NCBI GenBank assembly: GCA_026182355.1
Contig: JAPFBL010000600.1
Location: 62,001-126,000 of the forward strand
Direction of reading: 5' to 3'
From: Hermatobates lingyangjiaoensis
Taxonomy: Eukaryota; Arthropoda; Insecta; Hemiptera; Hermatobatidae
Length of the DNA: 64,000 bases
Every line of letters starts with the position of its first letter. Positions within the stretch are counted from its first letter, which is position 1. Positions 44,480-55,800 of this stretch are shown here, in pieces. The position numbers were made by a program, and so were the translations under genes. The notes under the pieces are model-generated. The model was not told where the DNA came from. It saw nothing but the letters and a program-made list of their open reading frames with translations, and made no database searches.

Positions 44480-44660
44480 GAGGTTAGCTCAGTGGTTAGC
44501 GTACTCGCCTCTGAACTGGTAAGTACGGGGTTCAATCCCCACCTGGTCCTCAATTTATTCACGCGAGGGGTAAATAAATTTGCGTACGTCGTACCTCGGA
44601 GAGGACTTTAAGCCGTCTATCCCGAGTTTGTGCTATGTCAGGTACTCTACTCGAAATGCA
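44480..44660 (+). mobile_element. tRNA-derived SINE
   Basis: The first 72 bases are tRNA-like with a clear A box (TTAGCTCAGTGGTTAG) and B box (GGGGTTCAATCCCC) and end GGTCCTC. A body follows (TTTATTCACGCGAGGGGTAA, CCTCGGAGAGGACTTTAAGC, CAGGTACTCTACTCGAAATG) shared with copies at 45080-45470 and 47070-47255. The cloverleaf is imperfect, so this is not a working tRNA gene. Confidence 0.75.
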
Positions 44661-45079
44661 CATGAGTTAAGCAAAATTTATAACCCAATGTAGAATCTGT
44701 AGAATCACCAGTTGAAACAAAAAGCCGGTCTGACGTTATCACCTGCAAAGGGATCTGTTTAAAAAATAGACCTCCACTCTTACCTTCGGGAAAGTCCAGG
44801 AACCTGCTGATATTTCCAATAGGAGAGACGACCGAATTCTTATAGATACAATGGTACTCCTTAAACTGAACGAATAAGGCAGATCCTGACCACCTATTAG
44901 TGATTACTGACCTAGAATACATAAAAATACAAAAAGTCCAGCACATTGATTGCTAAGTGTGTTAAAACCAATGGTTCCAAGTCTGTTTAAACCGATCCCC
45001 TAGTGGGTGATAATGTCAGCCGTTTTACCAGCTTCTTGTTTGATCGGTGATTCAACAGATTTATTTCTTGAGTTTAAAT

Positions 45080-45475
45080 TAAACTCAAGTACATTTTGAG
45101 TAGTAATCTTTAACGAGTACCTGATATCGTACAGGATAAGGGACCAACGGCTTAACGTCCTCTCCGAGGGACAGATGTATGAAATTCCAAAAGTATATAT
45201 AATAAACTATTACATTAGAGGTTTAAACTGATTAATTTTTAGGAATATAAACTTGAACACCAATGTCTGTGATTCTACCGATTCTAAAGTGGGAGTACGA
45301 AATTTTGCCTAACTGAAGTGCATTTCGAGTAGGACTCTTTAACGAGTACCTGACATCGTACAGGCTCGGGACCGACTGCTTAACGTCCTTCGCGTGAATA
45401 AATCAAGGGCCAGGTAGTGATCGAACCCCGGACTACCAGCCCAGAGGCGAGTACATTGGCCCCTTTCCAAGCCTG
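45080..45475 (-). mobile_element. tRNA-derived SINE copies (two partial, minus strand)
   Basis: 45290-45475 is a nearly full inverted copy of the 44480 SINE (GGCGAGTACATTGGCC, GATCGAACCCCGGACTACC, GCGTGAATAAATCAAGGGCC). 45095-45180 is a 3' fragment of another (TAACGAGTACCTGATATCGT, CTTAACGTCCTCTCCGAGGG). Confidence 0.7.
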
Positions 45476-45479
45476 TACG

Positions 45480-46290
45480 ATGCCAGGTAATCACTAAAGA
45501 TCCTTAATCCAAATAAACTTGTCTTTTTTTTTATTTTTATTATTTTTGGGTGACTATAGCACTGCGTCTTAAAAAAAAAACTATTGTACTTCCTCTCTTC
45601 TGTACTGAAGTACCCCAGCAATTAGCTTCAATGCCTCCAAGAAGCTCAGCACTTTTGCTGGTTCCAGTGGTAAAAGTTCTATGGTTTGTTGAGTGTCCCG
45701 AATCACTTGCCTCTCTGCAGCAAAGTTGCCTTACAAGTTATCAGCAGGTGCAACGGTGTTTCTACCTCTTTTTTGCAGAATCTGCACAAACCATCATTGA
45801 TAATGTCCATTCAGGATCTCTATGTTTTGGGAGAAAGTAACTTCCTTTCTCCTTCTTAGGGTCCTCAGGTGCACTTGTGGGAGGTTCCCACTAGTTAGCG
45901 CTTTTGGACCATCTGCGCTTCCGGAGGATGGTCTCCAGACTCCCTTCTCCTTACAGGGGGAAAATCCCTGAACCCCTATCGCAAGGTATTTTGTCCGCTC
46001 CGGCAGAGCACTGCATACCGGAGTAAGGCTATTTACTCAAGGGGGTCGCCTGGTGTTCTTGAGGCTCCGTTAATAATACAGAAACCCCTGTATCATCCAT
46101 TCTTCGGCACGAATCGCATAACACCTTAGATTGGTGAAACTTGACTTAAAGCAATATTTAGAGGGAGCCAGGGTAGCGCAGAGTCAACCTGCTCGCCTCA
46201 GGACTGATATATCAGAGGTTCAATACCATGTTAAACATTATGTTGATTTAATGAGTTATTAAAATACAAGTAGATAATAGTACCGGAGAG
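45480..46290. other. repeat-like sequence with a tRNA-like segment, no gene
   Basis: A GC-richer part (45650-46080) looks like a decayed retroelement. At 46152-46226 a tRNA-like head (GCCAGGGTAGCGCAGAGTCA, GAGGTTCAATACC) on the plus strand is the closest relative in the window of the 47-50 kb satellite unit. Confidence 0.45.
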
Positions 46291-46295
46291 TTAAC

Positions 46296-46409
46296 TTGAT
46301 GAAGAGACTGTTCCTGTCGTTGAGCTCCTCCGGCTATTCTTTGCCTCCCCGAATGCCGAGGGGACACATTATGGACAGTGCCTGCTTTGTCCTTTATAGC
46401 CGCAACATC
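46296..46409 (-). CDS. 114-base exon of the minus-strand gene
   Basis: Acceptor TAAATTATTTTCAG (CAG at 46412-46410) and a weaker donor CAA|GTTAAC. 38 codons in phase 0 at both ends: DVAAIKDKAGTVHNVSPRHS, then GRQRIAGGAQRQEQSLHQ. The upstream exon (50347-50231) ends in phase 0. Basic, Gln/Arg/His-rich, likely disordered. CpG and GC content are well above the flanking intron. The donor is the least typical in the chain. Confidence 0.65.
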
Positions 46410-47064
46410 CTGAAAATAATTTACAAAATAGTATAACAACAAAAAGACAACAACAAAAAACTACTTGCATCATGAATTTAATTACGATCACTAAATAAAT
46501 AAGCTGTTATTTTTTAAAGCAATATAAATCTACTTACTAAAAAAAATGAGTTAACAATAATTTTAGTAAAATATACACATCTAACTCTTCATATTTGTAA
46601 TTATACATTTAATGGAGTACGATTTTGCCATAAAGTAAAAAAAAACCTTTTTGCTGTAAAATGTTACAGCAAAAATAATTTTTTTTTGAAAGTGGAATAA
46701 TTCCATTCCTAATAGTTATAATTAAAACAACTTTCTTATTGCAATTATTATTGATTATTTTGACTGCACTGTGCATTCTTACCATGAATACTTCACTAAA
46801 CTAGTAGTAAAAGACAAACAATTTCAAAATTATAAGTTTTTTTTGTTAAATTTTTTTAAATTTTAGTTTTTCTTTTGGTTAATTAATTAACTAATTTATT
46901 AGTATTTCATTAATTTTAGTTAGTTTAGTTAATTAGTTTTAGTATTAATTAATTTAGTTAATTTTGTTTTCGTTTAACAAAACGAAGTTAAATAACGAAG
47001 TTATTCACATTATACACTTGTGTATTCATATCTCTTTTTTTTATATAACTATTATTAACTTAAG

Positions 47065-47250
47065 TGTATTTAGAGTAGGGATATTTAATGAGCACCTGAT
47101 TCCTACAGGCTTAACGTCCTCTCCGAGGGACGATGTGCTCAGATTTATTCACCTCTCGCATGAATAAGTCGAGGGTCTGGTGGGTATCGAACCTCAGGAC
47201 TACCAGCCAAGAGGCGAGTACGTTAACCATTGAGCTAACACCCCCACCAG
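47065..47250 (-). mobile_element. tRNA-derived SINE, minus strand
   Basis: Inverted, the element reads GTTAGCTCAATGGTTAACGT (A box), GAGGTTCGATACCC (B box), GACTTATTCATGCGAGAGG and the same tail as the 44480 copy. It abuts the satellite array at 47250, whose unit is a shortened relative. Confidence 0.7.
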
Positions 47251-49925
47251 TCCGAGTGAGCACTGAACGCTGGATCTACCAGTCCAGAAGAAAGCATGCA
47301 AACCACTGACCTACCCTGGCCCCCTTCATAAAGTGTTACTCTCTCGTATGAATAAATCAACAGTCCGAGTGAGCACTGAACGCTGGATATACCAGTCCAG
47401 AAGAAAGCATGCAAACGACTGACCTACCCTGGCCCCCTTCATGAAGTGTTACTCTCTCGTATGAATAAATCAACAGTCCGAGTGAGCACTGAACGCTGGA
47501 TCTACCAGTCCAGAAGAAAGCATGCAAACCACTGACCTACCCTGGCCCCCTTCATGAAGTGTTAGTCTCTCGTATGAATAAATCAACAGTCCGAGTGAGC
47601 ACTGAACGCTGGATCTACCAGTCCAGAAGAAAGCATGCAAACCACTGACCTACCCTGGCCCCCTTCATGAAGTGTTACTCTCTCGTATGAATAAATCAAC
47701 AGTCCGAGTGAGCACTGAACGCTGGATCTACCAGTCCAGAAGAAAGCATGCAAACCACTGACCTACCCTGGCCCCCTTCATGAAGTGTTACTCTCCCATG
47801 TGAATAAATCAACAGTCCGAGTGACCACTGAACGCTGGATATACCAGTCCAGAAGAAAGCATGCAAACCACTGACCTACCCTGGCCCCCTTCATGAAGTG
47901 TTACTCTCCCATGTGAATAAATCAACAGTCCGAGTGACCACTGAACGATGGATCTACCAGTCCAGAAGAAAGCATGCAAACCACTGACCTACCCTGGCCC
48001 CTTCATGAAGTGTTACTCCCTCGTATGAATAAATCAACAGTCCGAGTGACCACTGAACGCTGGATCTACCAGTCCAGAAGAAAGCATGCAAACCACTGAC
48101 CTACCCTGGCCCCCTTCATGAAGTGTTACTCTCCCATGTGAATAAATCAACAGTCCGAGTGACCACTGAACGCTGGATATACCAGTCCAGAAGAAAGCAT
48201 GCAAACCACTGACCTACCCTGGCCCCCTTCATGAAGTGTTACTCTCTCATGTGAATAAATCAACAGTCCGAGTGAGCACTGAACGCTGGATATACCAGTC
48301 CAGAAGAAAGCATGCAAACCACTGACCTACCCTGGCCCCCTTCATGAAGTGTTACTCTCTCGTGTGAATAAATCAACAGTCCGAGTGAGCACTGAACGCT
48401 GGATCTACCAGTCCAGAAGAAAGCATGCAAATCACTGACCTACCCTGGCATCCCTTCATGAAGTGTACTCTTTCGTATTAATAAATCAACAGTCCGAGTG
48501 AGCACTGAACGCTGGATCTACCAGTCCAGAAGAAAGCATGCAAACCACTGACCTACCCTGGCCCCCTTCATGAAGTGTTACTCTCCCATGTGAATAAATC
48601 AACAGTCCGAGTGAGCACTGAACGCTGGATCTACCGGTCCAGAAGAAAGCATGCAAACCACTGACCTACCCTGGCCCCCTTCATAAAGTGTTTTCTCTCG
48701 TGTTAATAAATCAACAGTCCGAGTGGGCACTGAACGATGGATCTGCCAGTCAAGAAGTAAGCATGCAAACCACTGACCTACCCTGGCCCCCTTCATAAAG
48801 TGTTACTCTCTCGTGTGAATAAATCAACAGTCTGAGTGAGCACTGAACGATGGATCTGCCAGTCAGAAGTAAAGCATGCAAACCACTGACCTACCCTGGC
48901 CCCCTTCATGAAGTGTTACTCTCTCCATGTGAATAAATCAACAGTCCGAGTGAGCACTGAACGCTGGATATACCAGTCCAGAAGAAAGCATGCAAACCAC
49001 TGACCTACCCTGGCCCCCTTCATGAAGTGTTACTCTCTCGTGTGAATAAATCAACAGTCCGAGTGAGCACTGAACGCTGGATCTACCAGTCCAGAAGAAA
49101 GCATGCAAACCACTGACCTACCCTGGCCCCCTTCATGAAGTGTTACTCTCTCATATGAATAAATCAACAGTCCGAGTGAGCACTGAACGATGGATCTGCC
49201 AGTCAAGAAGTAAGCATGCAAACCACTGACCTACCCTGGCCCCCTTCATAAAGTGTTTCTCTCGTGTTAATAAATCAACAGTCCGAGTGAGCACTGAACG
49301 CTGGATCTACAAGTCCAGAAGAAAGCATGCAAACCACTGACCTACCCTGGCCCCCTTCATGAAGTGTTACTCTCTCGTGTGAATAAATCAACAGTCCGAG
49401 TGAGCACTGAACGCTGGATCTGCCAGTCAAGAAGTAAGCATGCAAACCACTGACCTACCCTGGCCCCCTTCATGAAGTGTTACTCTCTCGTGTGAATAAA
49501 TCAACAGTCCGAGTGAGCACTGAACGATGGATCTGCCAGTCAAGAAGTAAGCATGCAAACCACTGACCTACCCTGGCCCCCTTCATGAAGTGTTACTCTC
49601 TCGTGTGAATAAATCAACAGTCCGAGTGAGCACTGAACGCTGGATCTACAAGTCCAGAAGAAAGCATGCAAACCACTGACCTACCCTGGCCCCCTTCATG
49701 AAGTGTTACTCTCTCGTGTGAATAAATCAACAGTCCGAGTGAGCACTGAACGCTGGATCTACCAGTCCAGAAGAAAGCATGCAAACCACTGACCTACCCT
49801 GGCCCCCTTCATGAAGTGTTACTCTCTCGTGTGAATAAATCAACAGTCCGAGTGAACACTGAACGATGGATCTGCCAGTCCAGAGACGAGTATGTAAGCC
49901 ATTGGGCTACCCTTGACCCTTTCAT
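47250..49925 (-). repeat. ~113-bp satellite built from a tRNA-type SINE unit
   Basis: About 24 head-to-tail units of 112-114 bases. Read on the minus strand a unit is GGCCAGGGTAGGTCAGTGGT (A-box-like), a Cys-loop-like middle, CTGGTAGATCCAGCGTTCAG (altered B box), then TGTTGATTTATTCATACGAG, the same order as the dispersed SINEs. Units fall into at least two subtypes (GGATCTACCAGTCCAGAAG and GGATCTGCCAGTCAAGAAG) that are interleaved, which suggests rounds of multi-unit duplication. Confidence 0.85.
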
Positions 49926-49929
49926 TTAG

Positions 49930-50225
49930 TACATGCATATTGTTATTAGACAAAAGAATTAGATTAGATAATATATAAATACATTAAAAAATAACGCCAT
50001 AAGATGAAATAACAATATCTAGACAGCAGTGGACACGACTATAAAACCCCTCAACAATAGCCCCATAGATTAGTTGCGAACGAAGATGGACAAGATCCGA
50101 AAGCGCTCCAACATCTCCGATATCAACTTACGAGGTATGACGGTTGTTTCTATTTCTAATATCTTTCATTTAGTGTTACTAATAACTGTGCTAGTTACAA
50201 TAATAATATCATAAAAACAACTATC
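49930..50225. other. intronic sequence with a PLE-like end
   Basis: Contains a family G unit at 50060-50150 (see 54549-54768): CGAAGATGGACAAGATCCGA then AAGCGCTCCAAC. The rest is AT-rich and unremarkable. Confidence 0.45.
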
Positions 50226-50230
50226 TTTAC

Positions 50231-50347
50231 CGAAATGAACTGGGTGCTATCTTTCTTAGGAGTAACGCTGCGTACAGTACGATACGACTCCTGTACGCCT
50301 TGCTCTCCAGATGTTAACATGTTCTGTGCATACATCATGTACACTTG
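50231..50347 (-). CDS. 117-base exon of the minus-strand gene
   Basis: Acceptor GTTTTGTCATGTTGCAG (CAG at 50350-50348) and donor TCG|GTAAAG. 39 codons in phase 0 at both ends: QVYMMYAQNMLTSGEQGVQE, then SYRTVRSVTPKKDSTQFIS. The upstream exon (52446-52397) ends in phase 0. CpG and GC content rise sharply inside the exon. The first half could be a short helix, the second is Ser/Thr/Lys-rich. No domain recognised. Confidence 0.7.
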
Positions 50348-50986
50348 CTGCAACATGACAAAACATTTAGGTCTCAAAGACAATAAACAGCTGGATTTCA
50401 ACAGCAGGCGAGTAACGTACATAACTGAATACAACCATTACTGAAACTTAATGAGTTAAAAATTACACAAACTTATACAATTATAGGGACCTATAATTGT
50501 CACAGAACAGCTAAGGCTGAGCTCCCATTATAAATAAATTTCATATATCCAGAATTTGAGAAAGAGAGACAAACGATAAGTGATCAAGAAGAATGATACT
50601 TTTTCAATTTCGTGCTTTTCTGTACTTTCTATTTCAAAATTATATTGTTCTCGTGTTTGTACACTCGTCGCTATTCATATGTTTATGGTTTTGACTACAT
50701 AGCATGTGTTGATTTTATCTGTGAGTTATAAAAGTTAGAATGGTATTTGCTTGCTCGGAGATTTTTTTTTGCATTTAAAAATATAAAATAATTACCTTAT
50801 ATAACTTATAAACATATAAAAAAACCTTTTCTTATTCCGTTAGTATGTTCAACAATTTAGATAGTTTTTATTTTAGATAAAAATTATAACAATCTAAATT
50901 ATAACAATTTAGATAGTTTTTATTTGTATTTGAGTAAAAATTTAAAACAAGTTATAAATATTGTTATTAGTCTCCAAAAGACTCCC

Positions 50987-51024
50987 TTCCCTGATGATGG
51001 CCAAAGCAGACCGAAACGTTGGAA
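50987..51024 (+). ncRNA. hammerhead ribozyme motif upstream of a PLE coding remnant
   Basis: Stem I TTCC/GGAA, CTGATGA (50991-50997), T, stem II GGCC/GACC with one mismatch, GAAA (51013-51016), stem III A-C-G-T, T at the cleavage site. Downstream, 51078-51220 on the plus strand reads NKSFGELFYILSERWKAIFR and KLEKFTRKRTKMKIGI, the pattern seen after two other PLE hammerheads. Confidence 0.7.
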
Positions 51025-51364
51025 TCCTACAGAATATTTATTATTTATTGTGAATTTGTAAAAAAAAAAGGGAAAAAATGGATATGAAGAATAAATCATT
51101 TGGCGAATTATTTTATATCTTATCAGAAAGGTGGAAAGCCATATTCAGAAAGTTAGAAAAATTCACTCGCAAAAGGACAAAAATGAAAATTGGCATAATT
51201 TTAAAGAAAACATGTTTGAATAATTGTCTGCTCCAAAAATACATAGATATATATATATATATATATATATATACACTTTTTCGTTGGAAATACGATCCAA
51301 AACGGACAAATATAGTTCAATATGGACAAATATACATAGAGAAATCAAAAGAACACACATACAG

Positions 51365-51398
51365 TCTCTAATTTTCGGTTTGAACCGTCTTCAGGAGA
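51365..51398 (-). ncRNA. hammerhead ribozyme motif, family C
   Basis: Complete core on the minus strand with stem I TCTC/GAGA, stem II GGTT/AACC, stem III AATT, A at the cleavage site. Confidence 0.7.
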
Positions 51399-51458
51399 GA
51401 TAAGAGGTTGGAGACCCTGAAGTCTCTGAACCAGTGCGCTTGGCTTCCTTCTCTTATC

Positions 51459-51492
51459 TCTCCTGAAGACGGTTCAAACCGAAAATTAGAGA
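51459..51492 (+). ncRNA. hammerhead ribozyme motif, family C
   Basis: Complete core on the plus strand, mirror of 51365-51398. The usual GTAAGT downstream is changed by a small deletion (ACTGTGTGTG). Confidence 0.7.
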
Positions 51493-51669
51493 CTGTGTGT
51501 GTTCTTTTGATTTCTCTATGTTTCTTTGTCTATATTGAACTATATATATATTAAATTTATATAAATTTAAATAAATAAATAGTGTGAAATCGGACATTCA
51601 TTTTTTAAATGCATATATATATATATATATATCATGGTTCGTTTTTTTTTAGAATTTTGAGTGAAATAT

Positions 51670-51975
51670 ATATATATATATACCACAATTAAAAGAAACG
51701 GTCCAGCGGACTTTTTTAAATAAAATAAATTCAAATCACTGCGACAGGGCAGTGAGTCGCTGCCCTGTCTTCCTGCGGGACTCTTCGCTCTTCACACCTC
51801 CTCATGACGACGATGGTCGAAATATCGATGTGAGTTATGTTTGTGTCTTTCTGTGTGTTTCCTTCGTTTTGAATTTATTTTATATATATATATATATATA
51901 TAAAATATATGTAATAGAGAAACAAAGACGAAGATCTTTCAACCGTAACAAGCGGTCTTCGTCAGAGTTTAACAG
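51670..51975. mobile_element. PLE family A unit (plus) and family D end (minus)
   Basis: 51750-51880 is a family A unit whose core reads CTCATGA (51801-51807), losing the invariant G5, with GAAA at 51819-51822. After (TA)n at about 51882-51902, a family D end on the minus strand has CTGACGA (51965-51959) and GAAA (51940-51937). Confidence 0.65.
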
Positions 51976-51989
51976 ATTAATAATATTAT

Positions 51990-52395
51990 AATAATAAGAT
52001 TAATTAAAAACATAAATATCTTATTTGACCGTTCTATATATTGCTATATTTATTTGTACCAGTAAAATTAATCTTTTATTTAGTTACATAGTGTTTTAAT
52101 TGTTTAATTCATTTTTATTAGACTATTTACTTCTAATGTCTGGGACCGAATACTCTAAGACTGGAATTTTCTTACCTTCGTTTGTGACGAGGAAAAAAAC
52201 AACAATTAGAATACACAGAGCGGGATTTTTTTTTAAACTGAAAAAAAAAGTCTCTTTGCTTTTCTATAACAGCTTGTGTAATAATTCGTATGTCTCCTGG
52301 TTGAGTACGCTTTAAATACCCACTGGGTATTGAACATCTGTTTTAGTTCTGATATCATTAAGGATGAAAATTGAAATATTAGTAAGAAGTACTTA
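51990..52395. other. intronic sequence
   Basis: AT-rich, no exon or repeat recognised. It holds the donor side of the exon at 52446-52397. Confidence 0.4.
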
Positions 52396-52396
52396 C

Positions 52397-52446
52397 ATCA
52401 TCATTCTGTTTTGTCTGATAGGCCTTGAAAAACCATGATACAGGTC
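52397..52446 (-). CDS. 50-base exon of the minus-strand gene
   Basis: Acceptor with a 12-base T run (TTTTTCATTTTTCAG; CAG at 52449-52447) and donor GAT|GTAAGT. Two bases complete a Gly codon split with the previous exon, then PVSWFFKAYQTKQNDD, ending in phase 0. WFFKAYQ is the most hydrophobic stretch in the predicted protein and may be a short binding motif. Confidence 0.7.
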
Positions 52447-52528
52447 CTGAAAAATGAAAAAAAAAAAAGAATTGAAAGAGATGAATTAAGAGCATAGGCT
52501 GCTTATGTAGATGAGAAAGTGAACTTAC

Positions 52529-52578
52529 CACTCTCTGGGTCTGTGGGAGAGTCTTGAACGGCTTCTTCACCAATGCTC
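52529..52578 (-). CDS. 50-base exon of the minus-strand gene
   Basis: Acceptor GGGATATCTTTCAG (CAG at 52581-52579) and donor GTG|GTAAGT. One base completes an Arg codon left open by the exon at 57486-57393, then SIGEEAVQDSPTDPES and one base of the next Gly codon. Acidic. The intron to the next exon is only 82 bases, the shortest here. Confidence 0.75.
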
Positions 52579-52604
52579 CTGAAAGATATCCCAAGAGTAT
52601 TACG

Positions 52605-53215
52605 AGTGTGTCTTAAACATATATGGCTCGAACATGTAAGTATTAAACCTGTGCTGCTCAAACATATAAGTCTTAAACCTATATGGCTCAAACATGTAAG
52701 TATTAAACAAATATTTCTTTAACATATATGTCTCAAACATATATGCCTTAAACATATAAGACTTAAACCTATATGTCTCAAACATATAAGTCTTAAACAT
52801 GTGCTTCTCAAACATATAAGTCTTAAACCTCTATGTCTTAAACATATAAGTCATAAACGTATATGTCTTAAACATATAAGTCTAAAGAGTGACAGTTCAT
52901 AAAATCGGTTGATCTCACACATATATGGCTTAAACATATAAGACTTAAACCTATATGTCTCAAACATATAAGTCTTAAACCTGTGCGGCTCAAACATATA
53001 AGTCTTAAACCTATATGTCTCAAACATATAAGTCTTAAACCTGTGCGGCTCAAACATATAAGACTTAAACCTATATGTCTCAAACAAATAAGTCTTAAAC
53101 CTGTGCGGCTCAAACATGTAAGTCTTAAACCTATATGTCTCAAACATATAAGTCTTAAACCTGTGCGGCTCAAACATATAAGTCTTAAACCTCTATGTCT
53201 CAAAAATCGTAAAAT
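52605..53215. repeat. ~20-bp/60-bp tandem repeat (AAACATATAAGTCTTAAACC)
   Basis: A 20-base theme repeats about 30 times, with a 60-base higher-order unit at 52920-53210 (CTGTGCGGCTCAAACATATA alternating with CCTATATGTCTC). Pieces reappear at 53260-53285, 54095-54135 and 54848-54900, so the LINE and PLE-like units between were inserted into the array. Confidence 0.85.
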
Positions 53216-53285
53216 CCGTTGATTGCGATTTTATATTCTAACATTGATTGCACTACGTTATTAAACATATAAATCTTAAACCTGT

Positions 53286-54095
53286 ACGGATTGATGAAGG
53301 AGAAACACATATCAATCCATTCCCTGACATGGACGTTTACATTCTCAGGGTCCTGAGACAGACAGGGCTATTGAATTTTATAAAAGACAAGATAGCTGAC
53401 TCTTGTAATTCAAATCTTTCCTAAATGACCGACGGACAAATGGACGACACAGACTGCCTCAAGAGATATCATGACAGTGACAAAATCTAAGATTCTCCCT
53501 GACTCACTATCTTAGATTGTGTTCCAACCCAGGCGGTGTCCAGAGAGGGAAGGCTGAACTTGTTCATTTGCTGGGTACTCTCCAACCCAATTTAGTACTC
53601 CTCTCAGAGACGTTTTTAAAACCCAACATTCGTTTTTCCATCCCAGGTTACAAAGTTGAAAGGACTTGACATACCCACTTTTGGCGGGGGCACTGCAGTA
53701 CTAATTCGTCATAATATACCCGGTAACATTTCTGTTGCCAGTAATGAAGACAAAAAACTGGCAACCCATCCAACTCTACTTGTTCGGGAACTAAATCCTA
53801 CTCCCAACCTTTCCTAATCTCACGAGCCTCAAAGTTTCCTTTGGGGAAACAACCTCATGTGAACGACCACATGACTCCAAAAGTAAACAGTACCTCAGAG
53901 AATGCAAAGTCTGAAGACCAAACGACCATGAAGACTACACATTTACTTACTGACTGACTCCCCCATTCTTGAAAATGTTTACTGAACTAACAAAAACAGC
54001 AGGATGAGAATCTAGCAGTAGTGGGCCTCTGGTCCGGAACTGCTATTTACGACATGCACTGTTGTGCATGGTAATATTCGTTGGGCGTTGGTACA
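53286..54095 (+). pseudogene. jockey-like LINE fragment with endonuclease segment
   Basis: The plus strand encodes part of an APE-type endonuclease: GKAELVHLLGTLQPNLVLLS, ETFLKPNIRFSIPGY, then after a one-base shift FGGGTAVLIRHNIPGN. LLSETF and GGTAVLI are typical of jockey-clade endonucleases. After about 53830 it jumps to the LINE 3' end, which matches 18010-18213 (AGCAGTAGTGGGCCTCTGGT here). The reverse transcriptase is deleted. It interrupts the 20-bp array. Confidence 0.7.
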
Positions 54096-54174
54096 GCTCA
54101 AACATATAAGTCTTAAACCTATATGTCTCAAAACATATAATTATTATTAATATTAGAAATATAATATACGGTCT

Positions 54175-54505
54175 TACCTCGCATAATGCTACTGTAGCTC
54201 TTGGACCGGTTTCAGGTGTCACCCATCTTCAACAAGAAATGGTCTAAGGAGTCCTACCTTTCTGATTTTATAACCTACCTACTTTCCCAATGCTGCCTAC
54301 ATTTTATTATTTAATTATTTTAACTCTATTTTATTTTTATTTTAGTTACTATTATTTAGTCTAATTCTTTTTTCTATATTTTCATCATTATCAAGTCGTC
54401 GCTTCAGAAAGGTAGGACTCCTTAGATCATTTCTTGTTGAAGATGGGTGACACTCGAAACCCATCAGATAGCTACAACAGCAGTGTACGGGGTAAGACGG
54501 TATAT
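54175..54505. mobile_element. PLE-like family F inverted pair
   Basis: Left unit, minus strand: stem I CTTG/CAAG, TTGAAGA (54232-54226, C3 changed to T), stem II GGGT/CACC-like, GAAA (54213-54210), stem III ACCGGT. Right unit, plus strand: TTGAAGA (54437-54443), GAAA (54456-54459). Arms share GGTAGGACTCCTTAG. Both arms lead to ACGGTATA or its complement beside AT repeats. Confidence 0.55.
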
Positions 54506-54548
54506 TATTCTTCTAATATTAATAATACTAATATTAGAATTAGAAAAA

Positions 54549-54768
54549 ACCGTCATACCTCGTAAGTTGATATCGGAGATGTTGGAGCGCTTTCGGATCT
54601 GGTCCATCTTCATTCGCAACTAATCTATGGGGCTATTAATTAATATTAATATTAATTAATTAATAGCCCCATAGATTAGTTGCGAATGAAGATGGACCAG
54701 ATCCGAAAGCGCTCCAACATCTCCGATATCAACTTACGAGGTATGACGTTTTTTTCTAATTCTAATAT
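54549..54768. mobile_element. PLE-like family G inverted pair
   Basis: Arms of about 100 bases (54549-54648 and about 54660-54768) are near-identical inverted copies around a (TTAA/TAAT)n centre. Each has AATGAAGA, stem II GGA/TCC, GAAA and a self-complementary AGCGCT like the other hammerheads, but C3 is changed to A. A single copy lies at 50060-50150. Confidence 0.55.
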
Positions 54769-55800
54769 TAATCTTACTAACCTCAGTGGTAATAACAATA
54801 TGCATGTATTAATAATACTAACCTCTGTGGTAATGACGAAATGCATGAATATAAGTATTAAACCTATATGTCTCAAACATATAAATCTTAAACCTATAAC
54901 TTCTATTTTGAATTTTCCTATACATTCAAATCTTAACTTTTTAGTTAAATATACACAAATCTACTGTCAATATTTCATCTTGCCATAACTTATGATTTGC
55001 CTAAGATTGCATGTAACAGAATTTTTCGACAAACAAAAACAGATAGATATTTTTCTAATGATGGATTCAGTTATTCTAATGAATAAAACGTAATGATAAC
55101 TTATAGTCAGTCAGTATTAAGCAATGTACAGACAAAAACTTTTCTTTCATATTCTAAATTTAGAATCACAAATTTTGTTTATTTCAACTATTTTTTTTTT
55201 GATTAATTTTTAAATAATCCAATTTTAATTTAAAACAATAGAAGTTTAATTTAAAGTATGTGCGGTTAATCACCATTACTCAAGCCTATTAAATACCAAA
55301 TATAATATAATTACATAAAAAGCTTTATATAAATTACTTTTTTCACTGTTATAATACCAATGGTTCACTTATTTTGACTTCTATATTTTCCATTTTACCT
55401 TGATTTTAAAAAAGCCTTTATTCTACATATGTATACATGTTATTTTTTTAAATAACACCAGCCCTAATATTTTAAAGAAATATTCTATTCTTTCATTTAG
55501 TTTTTCACTTTTACTACCACACACTGTGACCAACAAAATAAAATAAAATTTACCTAATTTAAAGTATTTACGATTAATCAACATTACTCAATCTTATTAA
55601 TATACCAAATATAATATAAAATAATATAATTACATAAAAAGCTTTGTATAAATTACTTTTTTCACTGTTATAATAACAATGGTTCACTTATTTTGACTTC
55701 TATATTTTCCATTTTACCTTGATTTTAAAAAAGCCTTTATTCTACATATATATCCATGTTAATTTTTTATGTAACATCAGCCTAATATTTTAAAGAAATA

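Larger units (their letters stand above)
51270..51545. mobile_element. PLE family C inverted pair
   Basis: Outward-facing units with intact cores on both strands: minus CTGAAGA (51394-51388) with GAAA (51376-51373), plus CTGAAGA (51463-51469) with GAAA (51481-51484); stem II GGTTTG/CAAACC left and GGTT/AACC right, stem I TCTC/GAGA. Bounded by (TA)n at 51247-51272 and about 51541. Confidence 0.8.

Noticed and set aside
44480..44551. A functional tRNA gene
   Set aside because: A and B boxes are present, but the acceptor stem pairs only partly, the anticodon arm is unclear, and the sequence continues into a body shared with dispersed copies. It is a SINE head.
50990..51016. Lone promoter or insulator palindrome
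   Set aside because: The inverted structure is better explained by the hammerhead fold shared with the other PLE ends.
52851..53222. Several ~100-residue open frames on both strands
   Set aside because: All are translations of the 20-bp repeat in different frames (KTYMFE or LICLRH themes); no coding evidence.
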